DNA from: Bos javanicus | Lineage: Eukaryota > Chordata > Mammalia > Artiodactyla > Bovidae | Direction: 5' to 3' | DNA length: 64,000 nucleotides | NCBI RefSeq assembly: GCF_032452875.1 | Contig: NW_026894313.1 | Location: 1-64,000, forward strand | Translations under genes and position numbers: made by a program | Shown here: positions 10,889-25,088 of the stretch, in pieces | Layout of the letters: the number at the start of each line of letters is the position of its first letter | Position numbering within the stretch: position 1 is the first letter of the stretch | The notes under the pieces: generated by a model | The model's database searches: none | What the model was told of the DNA's origin: nothing | Seen by the model: the letters and a program-made list of their open reading frames with translations, nothing else

Positions 10889-12521
10889 AGATCACGTGAC
10901 TGAGCATGCACTGTTCACGTGGCTGATCATACACTGATCACGTGATGATCATGCACTGATCACTTGGATATCATGCACTGATCACGTGGCTGATCATACA
11001 CTGTTCACGTGTCTGACCATGCACTGATCACGTGGCTGATCATACACTGCTCACGTAACTGATCATGCACTGATCACGTGGCTATCATGCACTGATCACG
11101 TGGCTGAACATGCACTGTTCACGTGGCTGATCACACACCTGTCACGTGACATATCATGCACTGATCACGTGGCACTCATGCACTGATCACGTGGCTGATC
11201 ATACTCTGCTCACGTAACTCATGCACACATCACGTGGCTATCATGCACTGCTCACGTGGCTCGTCATGGAATGATCACGTAGCAACCATATACTGGTCAC
11301 GTGACTGATCATGCAAAGATCACGTAAATGATCATGCACTGTTCACGTGACTGATCATGTACTGATCACGTGACTGATCATGCACTGATCACGTGGCTAT
11401 CATGCTCTGCTCACGTGGCTGATCATGCAACGATCACGTAGCAACCATGTACTGGTCACGTGACTGATCATGCACTGATCACGTAATTGATCCTGCACTG
11501 ATCACGTGGCTCATCATGCACTGATCACGTGGCTGATCACACATGTATCACGTGACTGATCATGCACTGATCACGTGGCTCTCATGCACTGATCACGTGG
11601 CTGTCATGCACTGATCACGTGGATATCATGCACTGATCACGTGGCTGATCACACACGTATCACATGACTGATCATGCACTGATCACGTGGCTATCATGCA
11701 CTGATCACGTGGCTATCATGCACTGATCACGTGGCTATCATGCACACGTACTGACTGATCATGCACTGATCACGTATTGATCATGCACTGATCACGTGGC
11801 TGATCATGCACTGATCACGTGGCTGATCATACACTGATCACGTAACTGATCATGCACTGATCACGTGACTGATCATGCACTGATCACGTGGCTATCATGC
11901 ACTGATCACTTGGCTGACATACACTGATCACGTGCCTGATCATGCACTGATCACGTGGCTGATCATGCACTGATCACGTGACTGATCATGCACTGATCAC
12001 GTGTCTGATCATGCACTGATCACGTGGCTATCATGCACTGATCACGTGGCTGATCATGCATGATCACGCAGCTACCATGTACTGGTCACATGACTGATCA
12101 TGCACTGATCACGTGACTGATCATGCACTGATCACGTGGCTATCATGCACTACTCACGTGGCTGATCATGCAATGATCATGTAGCTACCATGTACAGGTC
12201 ACGTGAATGATCATACACCCATCAGGTGACTGATCATGCACTGATCACGTGGCTATCATGCACTGATCACGAGACTGATCATGCACTGATCACGTCTATA
12301 TCATGCACTGATCACATGACTGCCCATGCACTGATCACGTGGATGATCATACACTAATCTTGTGACAGATCATGCACTGATCACGTGGCTGATCATGCAC
12401 TGATACCGTGACTGAGCATGGACTGATCACATGACTATCATGTAGTGATCACGTGACTTAATGGCACTGATCATGTGACTGATCATGCGCTGATCATGTT
12501 TGCTATCATACACTGATCATG
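10889..12521 (+). repeat. Unit 6-7: D arm, spacer with junction, U arm
   Basis: D arm 10889-11665 is canonical. Spacer 11666-12061 contains a breakpoint-like stretch, CATGCACACGTACTGACTG near 11740-11758, followed by GTATTGATC. U arm 12062-12521 reads AATGGCACTG instead of AATGGCGCTG near 12462 and has the T form of the A/T marker. Confidence 0.9.
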
Positions 12522-12764
12522 TGCCTCTGGAGGCAATAAACAAAGAGCTGAGTAGGCACGAATCAAACAGTCAGCAGGCAATAATCATGGAACTCAGGTG
12601 TGAGGAATCATGCTGCTCAGCTGGCAATAATCAAGCAGCTGAGCAGGCAGGAATTACGCAGCACAGCTGGCAATTGTCAAGCAGATGACAGGCAGGAATC
12701 GTGCAGCTCAGCTGGCAATTGTCAAGCAGATGAGCAGACAGTAATCACGCAGCTCAGCAGGCCC
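12522..12764 (+). repeat. Insert copy 7, long type, G variant
   Basis: 243 bp. The downstream junction reads GGCCCTGATC rather than GGCCCAGATC, a variant shared only with copy 26. Confidence 0.95.
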
Positions 12765-14467
12765 TGATCACGTGACTGAGCATGCACTGTTCACGTGGCT
12801 GATCATACACTGATCACGTGATGATCATGCACTGATCACTTGGATATCATGCACTGATCACGTGGCTGATCATACACTGTTCACGTGTCTGACCATGCAC
12901 TGATCACGTGGCTGATCATACACTGCTCACGTAACTGATCATGCACTGATCACGTGGCTATCATGCACTGATCACGTGGCTGAACATGCACTGTTCACGT
13001 GGCTGATCACACACCTGTCACGTGACATATCATGCACTGATCACGTGGCACTCATGCACTGATCACGTGGCTGATCATACTCTGCTCACGTAACTCATGC
13101 ACACATCACGTGGCTATCATGCACTGCTCACGTGGCTCGTCATGGAATGATCACGTGCAACCATATACTGGTCACGTGACTGATCATGCAAAGATCACGT
13201 AAATGATCATGCACTGTTCACGTGACTGATCATGTACTGATCACGTGACTGATCATGCACTGATCACGTGGCTATCATGCACTGCTCACGTGGCTGATCA
13301 TGCAACGATCACGTAGCAACCATGTACTGGTCACGTGACTGATCATGCACTGATCACGTAATTGATCATGCACTGATCACGTGGCTCATCATGCACTGAT
13401 CACGTGGCTGATCACACATGTATCACGTGACTGATCATGCACTGATCACGTGGCTCTCATGCACTGATCACGTGGCTGTCATGCACTGATCACGTGGATA
13501 TCATGCACTGATCACGTGGCTGATCACGTATCACATGACTGATCATGCACTGATCACGTGGCTATCATGCACTGATCACGTGGCTATCATGCACTGATCA
13601 CGTGGCTGATCATGCAATGATCACGTAGACCATGCATGTACTGTCACGTGACTGATCATGCACTGATCACGTGATTGATCATGCACTGATCACGTGGCTG
13701 ATCATGCACTGATCACGTGGCTGATCATGCACTGATCACGTGACTGATCATGCACTGATCACGTGACTGATCATGCACTGATCACGTGGCTATCATGCAC
13801 TGATCACGTGGCTGATCATGCACTGATCACGTGACTGATCATGCACTGATCACGTGGCTGATCATGCACTGATCACGTGACTGATCATGCACTGATCACG
13901 TGGCTGATCATGCACTGATCACGTGACTGATCATGCACTGATCACGTGACTGATCATGCACTGATCACGTGGCTATCATGCACTGCTCACGTGGCTGATC
14001 ATGCCATGATCACGCAGCTACCATGTACTGGTCACATGACTGATCATGCACTGATCACGTGACTGATCATGCAGTGATCACGTGGCTATCATGCACTACT
14101 CACGTGGCTGATCATGCAATGATCATGTAGCTACCATGTACAGGTCACGTGAATGATCATACACCCATCAGGTGACTGATCATGCACTGATCACGTGGCT
14201 ATCATGCACTGATCACGAGACTGATCATGCACTGATCACGTCTATATCATGCACTGATCACATGACTGCCCATGCACTGATCACGTGGATGATCATACAC
14301 TAATCTTGTGACAGATCATGCACTGATCACGTGGCTGATCATGCACTGATACCGTGACTGAGCATGGACTGATCACATGACTATCATGTAGTGATCACGT
14401 GACTTAATGGCGCTGATCATGTGACTGATCATGCGCTGATCATGTTTGCTATCATACACTGATCATG
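12765..14467 (+). repeat. Unit 7-8: D arm, long spacer, U arm
   Basis: D arm 12765-13536 with small deletions (ACGTGCAACC near 13154, GATCACGTATC near 13523). Spacer 13537-14007 is longer than in neighbours, with GTAGACCATGCATGTACTG near 13625. U arm 14008-14467, T form of the A/T marker. Confidence 0.9.
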
Positions 14468-14710
14468 TGCCTCTGGAGGCAATAAACAAAGAGCTGAGTA
14501 GGCACGAATCAAACAGTCAGCAGGCAATAATCATGGAACTCAGGTGTGAGGAATCATGCTGCTCAGCTGGCAATAATCAAGCAGCTGAGCAGGCAGGAAT
14601 TACGCAGCACAGCTGGCAATTGTCAAGCAGATGACAGGCAGGAATCGTGCAGCTCAGCTGGCAATTGTCAAGCAGATGAGCAGACAGTAATCACGCAGCT
14701 CAGCAGGCCC
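14468..14710 (+). repeat. Insert copy 8, long type, G variant
   Basis: 243 bp with the standard ends and two 45-bp dimers. Confidence 0.95.
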
Positions 14711-16348
14711 AGATCACGTGACTGAGCATGCACTGTTCACGTGGCTGATCATACACTGATCACGTGATGATCATGCACTGATCACTTGGATATCATGCAC
14801 TGATCACGTGGCTGATCATACACTGTTCACGTGTCTGACCATGCACTGATCACGTGGCTGATCATACACTGCTCACGTAACTGATCATGCACTGATCACG
14901 TGGCTATCATGCACTGATCACGTGGCTGAACATGCACTGTTCACGTGGCTGATCACACACCTGTCACGTGACATATCATGCACTGATCACGTGGCACTCA
15001 TGCACTGATCACGTGGCTGATCATACTCTGCTCACGTAACTCATGCACACATCACGTGGCTATCATGCACTGCTCACGTGGCTCGTCATGGAATGATCAC
15101 GTAGCAACCATATACTGGTCACGTGACTGATCATGCAAAGATCACGTAAATGATCATGCACTGTTCACGTGACTGATCATGTACTGATCACGTGACTGAT
15201 CATGCACTGATCACGTGGCTATCATGCTCTGCTCACGTGGCTGATCATGCAACGATCACGTAGCAACCATGTACTGGTCACGTGACTGATCATGCACTGA
15301 TCACGTAATTGATCCTGCACTGATCACGTGGCTCATCATGCACTGATCACGTGGCTGATCACACATGTATCACGTGACTGATCATGCACTGATCACGTGG
15401 CTCTCATGCACTGATCACGTGGCTGTCATGCACTGATCACGTGGATATCATGCACTGATCACGTGGCTGATCACACACGTATCACATGACTGATCATGCA
15501 CTGATCACGTGGCTATCATGCACTGATCACGTGGCTGATCATGCAATGATCACGTAGCTACCATGTACTGGTCACGTGACTGATCATGCACTGATCACGT
15601 GATTGATCATGCACTGATCACGTGGCTGATCATGCACTGATCACGTGGCTGATCATGCACTGATCACGTGACTGATCATGCACTGATCACGTGACTGATC
15701 ATGCACTGATCACGTGGCTATCATGCACTGATCACGTGGCTGATCATGCACTGATCACGTGCCTGATCATGCACTGATCACGTGGCTGATCATGCACTGA
15801 TCACGTGACTGATCATGCACTGATCACGTGTCTGATCATGCACTGATCACGTGGCTATCATGCACTGCTCACGTGGCTGATCATGCATGATCACGCAGCT
15901 ACCATGTACTGGTCACATGACTGATCATGCACTGATCACGTGACTGATCATGCAGTGATCACGTGGCTATCATGCACTACTCACGTGGCTGATCATGCAA
16001 TGATCATGTAGCTACCATGTACAGGTCACGTGAATGATCATACACCCATCAGGTGACTGATCATGCACTGATCACGTGGCTATCATGCACTGATCACGAG
16101 ACTGATCATGCACTGATCACGTCTATATCATGCACTGATCACATGACTGCCCATGCACTGATCACGTGGATGATCATACACTAATCATGTGACAGATCAT
16201 GCACTGATCACGTGGCTGATCATGCACTGATACCGTGACTGAGCATGGACTGATCACATGACTATCATGTAGTGATCACGTGACTTAATGGCGCTGATCA
16301 TGTGACTGATCATGCGCTGATCATGTTTGCTATCATACACTGATCATG
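14711..16348 (+). repeat. Unit 8-9: canonical D arm, short spacer, U arm
   Basis: D arm 14711-15487. Spacer 15488-15888 lacks one 22-bp CTATC monomer, like unit 2-3, and the unit length is the same (1881 bp). U arm 15889-16348 has the A form of the A/T marker, unlike the six preceding U arms. Confidence 0.9.
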
Positions 16349-16591
16349 TGCCTCTGGAGGCAATAAACAAAGAGCTGAGTAGGCACGAATCAAACAGTCA
16401 GCAGGCAATAATCATGGAACTCAGCTGTGAGGAATCATGCTGCTCAGCTGGCAATAATCAAGCAGCTGAGCAGGCAGGAATTACGCAGCACAGCTGGCAA
16501 TTGTCAAGCAGATGACAGGCAGGAATCGTGCAGCTCAGCTGGCAATTGTCAAGCAGATGAGCAGACAGTAATCACGCAGCTCAGCAGGCCC
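16349..16591 (+). repeat. Insert copy 9, long type, C variant
   Basis: 243 bp. It has C at the internal marker, shared with copies 2, 11, 13 and 14, which are not neighbours of it. Confidence 0.95.
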
Positions 16592-18294
16592 AGATCACGT
16601 GACTGAGCATGCACTGTTCACGTGGCTGATCATACACTGATCACGTGATGATCATGCACTGATCACTTGGATATCATGCACTGATCACGTGGCTGATCAT
16701 ACACTGTTCACGTGTCTGACCATGCACTGATCACGTGGCTGATCATACACTGCTCACGTAACTGATCATGCACTGATCACGTGGCTATCATGCACTGATC
16801 ACGTGGCTGAACATGCACTGTTCACGTGGCTGATCACACACCTGTCACGTGACATATCATGCACTGATCACGTGGCACTCATGCACTGATCACGTGGCTG
16901 ATCATACTCTGCTCACGTAACTCATGCACACATCACGTGGCTATCATGCACTGCTCACGTGGCTCGTCATGGAATGATCACGTAGCAACCATATACTGGT
17001 CACGTGACTGATCATGCACAGATCACGTAAATGATCATGCACTGTTCACGTGACTGATCATGTACTGATCACGTGACTGATCATGCACTGATCACGTGGC
17101 TATCATGCACTGCTCACGTGGCTGATCATGCAACGATCACGTAGCAACCATGTACTGGTCACGTGACTGATCATGCACTGATCACGTAATTGATCCTGCA
17201 CTGATCACGTGGCTCATCATGCACTGATCACGTGGCTGATCACACATGTATCACGTGACTGATCATGCACTGATCACGTGGCTCTCATGCACTGATCACG
17301 TGGCTGTCATGCACTGATCACGTGGATATCATGCACTGATCACGTGGCTGATCACACGTATCACATGTGACTGATCATGCACTGATCACGTGGCTATCAT
17401 GCACTGATCACGTGGCTATCATGCACTGATCACGTGGCTGATCATGCAATGATCACGTAGCTACCATGTACTGGTCACGTGACTGATCATGCACTGATCA
17501 CGTAATTGATCATGCACTGATCATGGCTGATCATGCACTGATCACGTGGCTGATCATGCACTGATCACGTGACTGATCATGCACTGATCACGTGACTGAT
17601 CATGCACTGATCACGTGGCTATCATGCACTGATCACGTGGCTGATCATGCACTGATCACGTGACTGATCATGCACTGATCACGTGGCTGATCATGCACTG
17701 ATCACGTGACTGATCATGCACTGATCACGTGGCTGATCATGCACTGATCACGTGACTGATCATGCACTGATCACGTGTCTGATCATGCACTGATCACGTG
17801 GCTATCATGCACTGCTCACGTGGCTGATCATGCATGATCACGCAGCTACCATGTACTGGTCACATGACTGATCATGCACTGATCACGTGACTGATCATGC
17901 ACTGATCACGTGGCTATCATGCACTACTCACGTGGCTGATCATGCAATGATCATGTAGCTACCATGTACAGGTCACGTGAATGATCATACACCCATCAGG
18001 TGACTGATCATGCACTGATCACGTGGCTATCATGCACTGATCACGAGACTGATCATGCACTGATCACGTCTATATCATGCACTGATCACATGACTGCCAT
18101 GCACTGATCACGTGGATGATCATACACTAATCATGTGACAGATCATGCACTGATCACGTGGCTGATCATGCACTGATACCGTGACTGAGCATGGACTGAT
18201 CACATGACTATCATGTAGTGATCACGTGACTTAATGGCGCTGATCATGTGACTGATCATGCGCTGATCATGTTTGCTATCATACACTGATCATG
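16592..18294 (+). repeat. Unit 9-10: D arm, spacer, U arm
   Basis: D arm 16592-17366 ends CACACGTATCACATG followed by TGACTG. Spacer 17367-17835 includes ACTGATCATGGCTG near 17517, a 5-bp loss. U arm 17836-18294 is 1 bp short at GACTGCCATGC and has the A form of the A/T marker. Confidence 0.9.
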
Positions 18295-18537
18295 TGCCTC
18301 TGGAGGCAATAAACAAAGAGCTGAGTAGGCACGAATCAAACAGTCAGCAGGCAATAATCATGGAACTCAGGTGTGAGGAATCATGCTGCTCAGCTGGCAA
18401 TAATCAAGCAGCTGAGCAGGCAGGAATTACGCAGCACAGCTGGCAATTGTCAAGCAGATGACAGGCAGGAATCGTGCAGCTCAGCTGGCAATTGTCAAGC
18501 AGATGAGCAGACAGTAATCACGCAGCTCAGCAGGCCC
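18295..18537 (+). repeat. Insert copy 10, long type, G variant
   Basis: 243 bp. Combined with the A form of the upstream A/T marker it gives a G-with-A combination. Confidence 0.95.
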
Positions 18538-20688
18538 AGATCACGTGACTGAGCATGCACTGTTCACGTGGCTGATCATACACTGATCACGTGATGATCA
18601 TGCACTGATCACTTGGATATCATGCACTGATCACGTGGCTGATCATACACTGTTCACGTGTCTGACCATGCACTGATCACGTGGCTGATCATACACTGCT
18701 CACGTAACTGATCATGCACTGATCACGTGGCTATCATGCACTGATCACGTGGCTGAACATGCACTGTTCACGTGGCTGATCACACACCTGTCACGTGACA
18801 TATCATGCACTGATCACGTGGCACTCATGCACTGATCACGTGGCTGATCATACTCTGCTCACGTAACTCATGCACACATCACGTGGCTATCATGCACTGC
18901 TCACGTGGCTGTCATGGAATGATCACGTAGCTACCATATACTGGTCACGTGACTGATCATGCACTGATCACGTAAATGATCATGCACTGTTCACGTGACT
19001 GATCATGCACTGATCACGTGACTGATCATGCACTGATCACGTGGCTATCATGCACTGCTCACGTGGCTGATCATGCACGATCACGTAGCAACCATGTACT
19101 GGTCACGTGACTGATCATGCACTGATCACGTAATTGATCATGCACTGATCACGTGGCTCATCATGCACTGATCACGTGGCTGATCACACATGTATCACGT
19201 GACTGATCATGCACTGATCACGTGGCTCTCATGCACTGATCACGTGGCTGTCATGCACTGATCACGTGGATATCATGCACTGATCACGTGGCTGATCATG
19301 CACTGATCACGTGGCTGATCATGCACTGATCACGTGGCTATCATGCACTGATCACGTGACTGATCATGCACTGATCACGTAATTGATCATGCACTGATCA
19401 CGTGGCTGATCATGCACTGATCACGTGGCTGATCATGCACTGATCACGTGACTGATCATGCACTGATCACGTGACTGATCATGCACTGATCACGTGGCTA
19501 TCATGCACTGATCACGTGGCTGATCATGCACTGATCACGTGCTGATCATGCACTGATCACGTGGCTGATCATGCACTGATCACGTGACTGATCATGCACT
19601 GATCACGTGGCTGATCATGCACTGATCACGTGGCTATCATGCACTGATCACGTGGCTGATCATGCACTGATCACGCAGCCATGCACTGATCACGTGACTG
19701 ATCATGCACTGATCACGTGACTGATCATGCACTGATCACGTGGCTATCATGCACTGATCACGTGGCTGATCATGCACTGATCACGTGGCTATCATGCACT
19801 GATCACGTGGCTGATCACACTATCACGTGACTGATCATGCACTGATCACGTGGCTATCATGCACTGATCACGTGGCTATCATGCACTGATCACGTGGCTG
19901 ATCATGCACTGATCACGTAGCTACCATGCACTGATCACGTGACTGATCATGCACTGATCACGTGATTGATCATGCACTGATCACGTGGCTGATCATGCAC
20001 TGATCACGTGGCTGATCATGCACTGATCACGTGACTGATCATGCACTGATCACGTGACTGATCATGCACTGATCACGTGGCTATCATGCACTGATCACGT
20101 GGCTGATCATGCACTGATCACGTGGCTGATCATGCACTGATCACGTGACTGATCATGCACTGATCACGTGACTGATCATGCACTGATCACGTGGCTATCA
20201 TGCACTGATCACGTGGCTGATCATGCATGATCACGCAGCTACCATGTACTGGTCACATGACTGATCATGCACTGATCACGTGACTGATCATGCACTGATC
20301 ACGTGGCTATCATGCACTACTCACGTGGCTGATCATGCAATGATCATGTAGCTACCATGTACAGGTCACGTGAATGATCATACACCCATCAGGTGACTGA
20401 TCATGCACTGATCACGTGGCTATCATGCACTGATCACGAGACTGATCATGCACTGATCACGTCTATATCATGCACTGATCACATGACTGCCCATGCACTG
20501 ATCACGTGGATGATCATACACTAATCATGTGACAGATCATGCACTGATCACGTGGCTGATCATGCACTGATACCGTGACTGAGCATGGACTGATCACATG
20601 ACTATCATGTAGTGATCACGTGACTTAATGGCGCTGATCATGTGACTGATCATGCGCTGATCATGTTTGCTATCATACACTGATCATG
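18538..20688 (+). repeat. Unit 10-11: D arm, expanded consensus spacer, U arm
   Basis: D arm 18538 to about 19300 is partly reverted to consensus (CTGTCATGGAATG, GCACTGATCACGTAAATG). A spacer of about 930 bp (about 19301-20228) follows, the longest near-uniform tract in the window, with CACACTATCACG near 19817. U arm 20229-20688, A form of the A/T marker. Confidence 0.88.
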
Positions 20689-20929
20689 TGCCTCTGGAGG
20701 CAATAAACAAAGAGCTGAGTAGGCACGAATCAAACAGTCAGCAGGCAATAATCATGGAACTCAGCTGTGAGGAATCATGCTGCTCAGCTGGCAATAATCA
20801 AGCAGCTGAGCAGGCAGGAATTACAGCACAGCTGGCAATTGTCAAGCAGATGACAGGCAGGAATCGTGCAGCTCAGCTGGCAATTGTCAAGCAGATGAGC
20901 AGACAGTAATCACGCAGCTCAGCAGGCCC
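20689..20929 (+). repeat. Insert copy 11, long type with 2-bp deletion, C variant
   Basis: 241 bp. GAATTACGCAGC is reduced to GAATTACAGC near 20819, the only copy with this loss. It lengthens the chance open frame through the insert (20667-20909), which argues that the frame is not under coding constraint. Confidence 0.95.
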
Positions 20930-22160
20930 AGATCACGTGACTGAGCATGCACTGTTCACGTGGCTGATCATACACTGATCACGTGATGATCATGCACTGA
21001 TCACTTGGATATCATGCACTGATCACGTGGCTGATCATACACTGTTCACGTGTCTGACCATGCACTGATCACGTGGCTGATCATACACTGCTCACGTAAC
21101 TGATCATGCACTGATCACGTGGCTATCATGCACTGATCACGTGGCTGAACATGCACTGTTCACGTGGCTGATCACACACCTGTCACGTGACATATCATGC
21201 ACTGATCACGTGGCACTCATGCACTGATCACGTGGCTGATCATACTCTGCTCACGTAACTCATGCACACATCACGTGGCTATCATGCACTGCTCACGTGG
21301 CTCGTCATGGAATGATCACGTAGCTACCATATACTGGTCACGTGACTGATCATGCACTGATCACGTAAATGATCATGCACTGTTCACGTGACTGATCATG
21401 CACTGATCACGTGACTGATCATGCACTGATCACGTGGCTGATCATGCACTGATCACGTGACTGATCATGCACTGATCACGTGGCTATCATGCACTGATCA
21501 CGTGGCTGATCATGCACTGATCACGTGACTGATCATGCACTGATCACGTGGCTGATCATGCACTGATCACGTGACTGATCATGCACTGATCACGTGGCTG
21601 ATCATGCACTGATCACGTGACTGATCATGCACTGATCACGTGACTGATCATGCACTGATCACGTGGCTATCATGCACTGCTCACGTGGCTGATCATGCAT
21701 GATCACGCAGCTACCATGTACTGGTCACATGACTGATCATGCACTGATCACGTGACTGATCATGCAGTGATCACGTGGCTATCATGCACTACTCACGTGG
21801 CTGATCATGCAATGATCATGTAGCTACCATGTACAGGTCACGTGAATGATCATACACCCATCAGGTGACTGATCATGCACTGATCACGTGGCTATCATGC
21901 ACTGATCACGAGACTGATCATGCACTGATCACGTCTATATCATGCACTGATCACATGACTGCCCATGCACTGATCACGTGGATGATCATACACTAATCAT
22001 GTGACAGATCATGCACTGATCACGTGGCTGATCATGCACTGATACCGTGACTGAGCATGGACTGATCACATGACTATCATGTAGTGATCACGTGACTTAA
22101 TGGCGCTGATCATGTGACTGATCATGCGCTGATCATGTTTGCTATCATACACTGATCATG
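20930..22160 (+). repeat. Unit 11-12: D arm truncated on its spacer side
   Basis: The D arm keeps its insert-proximal part (20930 to about 21390, through GTAAATG) and then passes into consensus monomers. The distal landmarks (GTAATTG, CTCTC, CTGTC, GATATC) are missing. Spacer runs about 21391-21700 and the canonical U arm is 21701-22160 (A form). The deletion explains the 1472-bp interval. Confidence 0.88.
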
Positions 22161-22403
22161 TGCCTCTGGAGGCAATAAACAAAGAGCTGAGTAGGCACGA
22201 ATCAAACAGTCAGCAGGCAATAATCATGGAACTCAGGTGTGAGGAATCATGCTGCTCAGCTGGCAATAATCAAGCAGCTGAGCAGGCAGGAATTACGCAG
22301 CACAGCTGGCAATTGTCAAGCAGATGACAGGCAGGAATCGTGCAGCTCAGCTGGCAATTGTCAAGCAGATGAGCAGACAGTAATCACGCAGCTCAGCAGG
22401 CCC
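22161..22403 (+). repeat. Insert copy 12, long type, G variant
   Basis: 243 bp with the standard ends and two 45-bp dimers. Confidence 0.95.
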
Positions 22404-24845
22404 AGATCACGTGACTGAGCATGCACTGTTCACGTGGCTGATCATACACTGATCACGTGATGATCATGCACTGATCACTTGGATATCATGCACTGATCAC
22501 GTGGCTGATCATACACTGTTCACGTGTCTGACCATGCACTGATCACGTGGCTGATCATACACTGCTCACGTAACTGATCATGCACTGATCACGTGGCTAT
22601 CATGCACTGATCACGTGGCTGAACATGCACTGTTCACGTGGCTGATCACACACCTGTCACGTGACATATCATGCACTGATCACGTGGCACTCATGCACTG
22701 ATCACGTGGCTGATCATACTCTGCTCACGTAACTCATGCACACATCACGTGGCTATCATGCACTGCTCACGTGGCTCGTCATGGAATGATCACGTAGCTA
22801 CCATATACTGGTCACGTGACTGATCATGCACAGATCACGTAAATGATCATGCACTGTTCACGTGACTGATCATGTACTGATCACGTGACTGATCATGCAC
22901 TGATCACGTGGCTATCATGCTCTGCTCACGTGGCTGATCATGCAACGATCACGTAGCAACCATGTACTGGTCACGTGACTGATCATGCACTGATCACGTA
23001 ATTGATCCTGCACTGATCACGTGGCTCATCATGCACTGATCACGTGGCTGATCACACATGTATCACGTGACTGATCATGCACTGATCACGTGGCTCTCAT
23101 GCACTGATCACGTGGCTGTCATGCACTGATCACGTGGATATCATGCACTGATCACGTGGCTGATCACACACGTATCACATGACTGATCATGCACTGATCA
23201 CGTGGCTATCATGCACTGATCACGTGGCTATCATGCACTGATCACGTGGCTGATCATGCATGATCACGTGGCTACCATGCACTGATCACGTGACTGATCA
23301 TGCACTGATCACGTAACTGATCATGCACTGATCACGTGGCTGATCATGCACTGATCACGTGGCTGATCATGCACTGATCACGTGACTGATCATGCACTGA
23401 TCACGTGACTATCATGCACTGATCACGTGGCACTCATGCACTGATCACGTGGCTGATCATGCACTGATCACGTGACTCATGCACATCACGTGGCTATCAT
23501 GCACTGATCACGTGGCTGTCATGCAATGATCACGTAGCAACCATATACTGGTCACGTGACTGATCATGCACTGATCACGTAAATGATCATGCACTGATCA
23601 CGTGACTGATCATGCACTGATCACGTGACTGATCATGCACTGATCACGTGGCTATCATGCACTGCTCACGTGGCTGATCATGCACGATCACGTAGCAACC
23701 ATGTACTGGTCACGTGACTGATCATGCACTGATCACGTAATTGATCATGCACTGATCACGTGGCTCATCATGCACTGATCACGTGGCTGATCACACATGT
23801 ATCACGTGACTGATCATGCACTGATCACGTGGCTGATCATGCACTGATCACGTGGCATGCACTGATCACGTGGCTATCATGCACTGATCACGTGGCTGAT
23901 CACACACTATCACGTGACTGATCATGCACTGATCACGTGGCTATCATGCACTGATCACGTGGCTATCATGCACTGATCACGTGGCTGATCATGCACTGAT
24001 CACGTAGCTACCATGCACTGGTCACGTGACTGATCATGCACTGATCACGTAATTGATCATGCACTGATCACGTGGCTGATCATGCACTGATCACGTGGCT
24101 GATCATGCACTGATCACGTGACTGATCATGCACTGATCACGTGACTGATCATGCACTGATCACGTGGCTGATCATGCACTGATCACGTGGCTGATCATGC
24201 ACTGATCACGTGCCTGATCATGCACTGATCACGTGGCTGATCATGCACTGATCACGTGACTGATCATGCACTGATCACGTGGCTGATCATGCACTGATCA
24301 CGTGACTGATCATGCACTGATCACGTGACTGATCATGCACTGATCACGTGGCTATCATGCACTGCTCACGTGGCTGATCATGCATGATCACGCAGCTACC
24401 ATGTACTGGTCACATGACTGATCATGCACTGATCACGTGACTGATCATGCAGTGATCACGTGGCTATCATGCACTACTCACGTGGCTGATCATGCAATGA
24501 TCATGTAGCTACCATGTACAGGTCACGTGAATGATCATACACCCATCAGGTGACTGATCATGCACTGATCACGTGGCTATCATGCACTGATCACGAGACT
24601 GATCATGCACTGATCACGTCTATATCATGCACTGATCACATGACTGCCCATGCACTGATCACGTGGATGATCATACACTAATCATGTGACAGATCATGCA
24701 CTGATCACGTGGCTGATCATGCACTGATACCGTGACTGAGCATGGACTGATCACATGACTATCATGTAGTGATCACGTGACTTAATGGCGCTGATCATGT
24801 GACTGATCATGCGCTGATCATGTTTGCTATCATACACTGATCATG
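22404..24845 (+). repeat. Unit 12-13: D arm plus a second, insert-less D arm
   Basis: Full D arm 22404-23180, a short consensus tract, then a second partial D arm at about 23400-23870. The second arm has CACTC, CTGTCATGCAATG, CAACCATATACTGG, GTAAATG, GTAATTG and CACACATGTATCACG landmarks but no U arm or insert before it. Spacer continues to 24385; U arm 24386-24845 (A form). The interval is 2685 bp. Confidence 0.87.
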
Positions 24846-25088
24846 TGCCTCTGGAGGCAATAAACAAAGAGCTGAGTAGGCACGAATCAAACAGTCAGCA
24901 GGCAATAATCATGGAACTCAGCTGTGAGGAATCATGCTGCTCAGCTGGCAATAATCAAGCAGCTGAGCAGGCAGGAATTACGCAGCACAGCTGGCAATTG
25001 TCAAGCAGATGACAGGCAGGAATCGTGCAGCTCAGCTGGCAATTGTCAAGCAGATGAGCAGACAGTAATCACGCAGCTCAGCAGGCCC
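24846..25088 (+). repeat. Insert copy 13, long type, C variant
   Basis: 243 bp with C at the internal marker. Confidence 0.95.

Larger units (their letters stand above)
1..18294 (+). repeat. Block A: regular 1.9-kb higher-order units
   Basis: Ten inserts recur at intervals of 1912, 1881, 1914, 1876, 1934, 1876, 1946, 1881 and 1946 bp. From copy 2 on, intervals alternate between 1876-1881 and 1914-1946 bp, giving a dimeric period of about 3790-3827 bp. The shorter class mostly lacks one 22-bp CTATC monomer in the spacer (compare 4061-4130 with 5942-6030). A canonical unit is U arm 460 bp, insert 243 bp, D arm about 777 bp and spacer 400-470 bp. Confidence 0.85.

Noticed and set aside
20667..20909. 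An 80-codon open frame in insert copy 11
   Set aside because: It is the same chance frame, extended by a private 2-bp deletion. It has a TTG start and no paralogue of that length.
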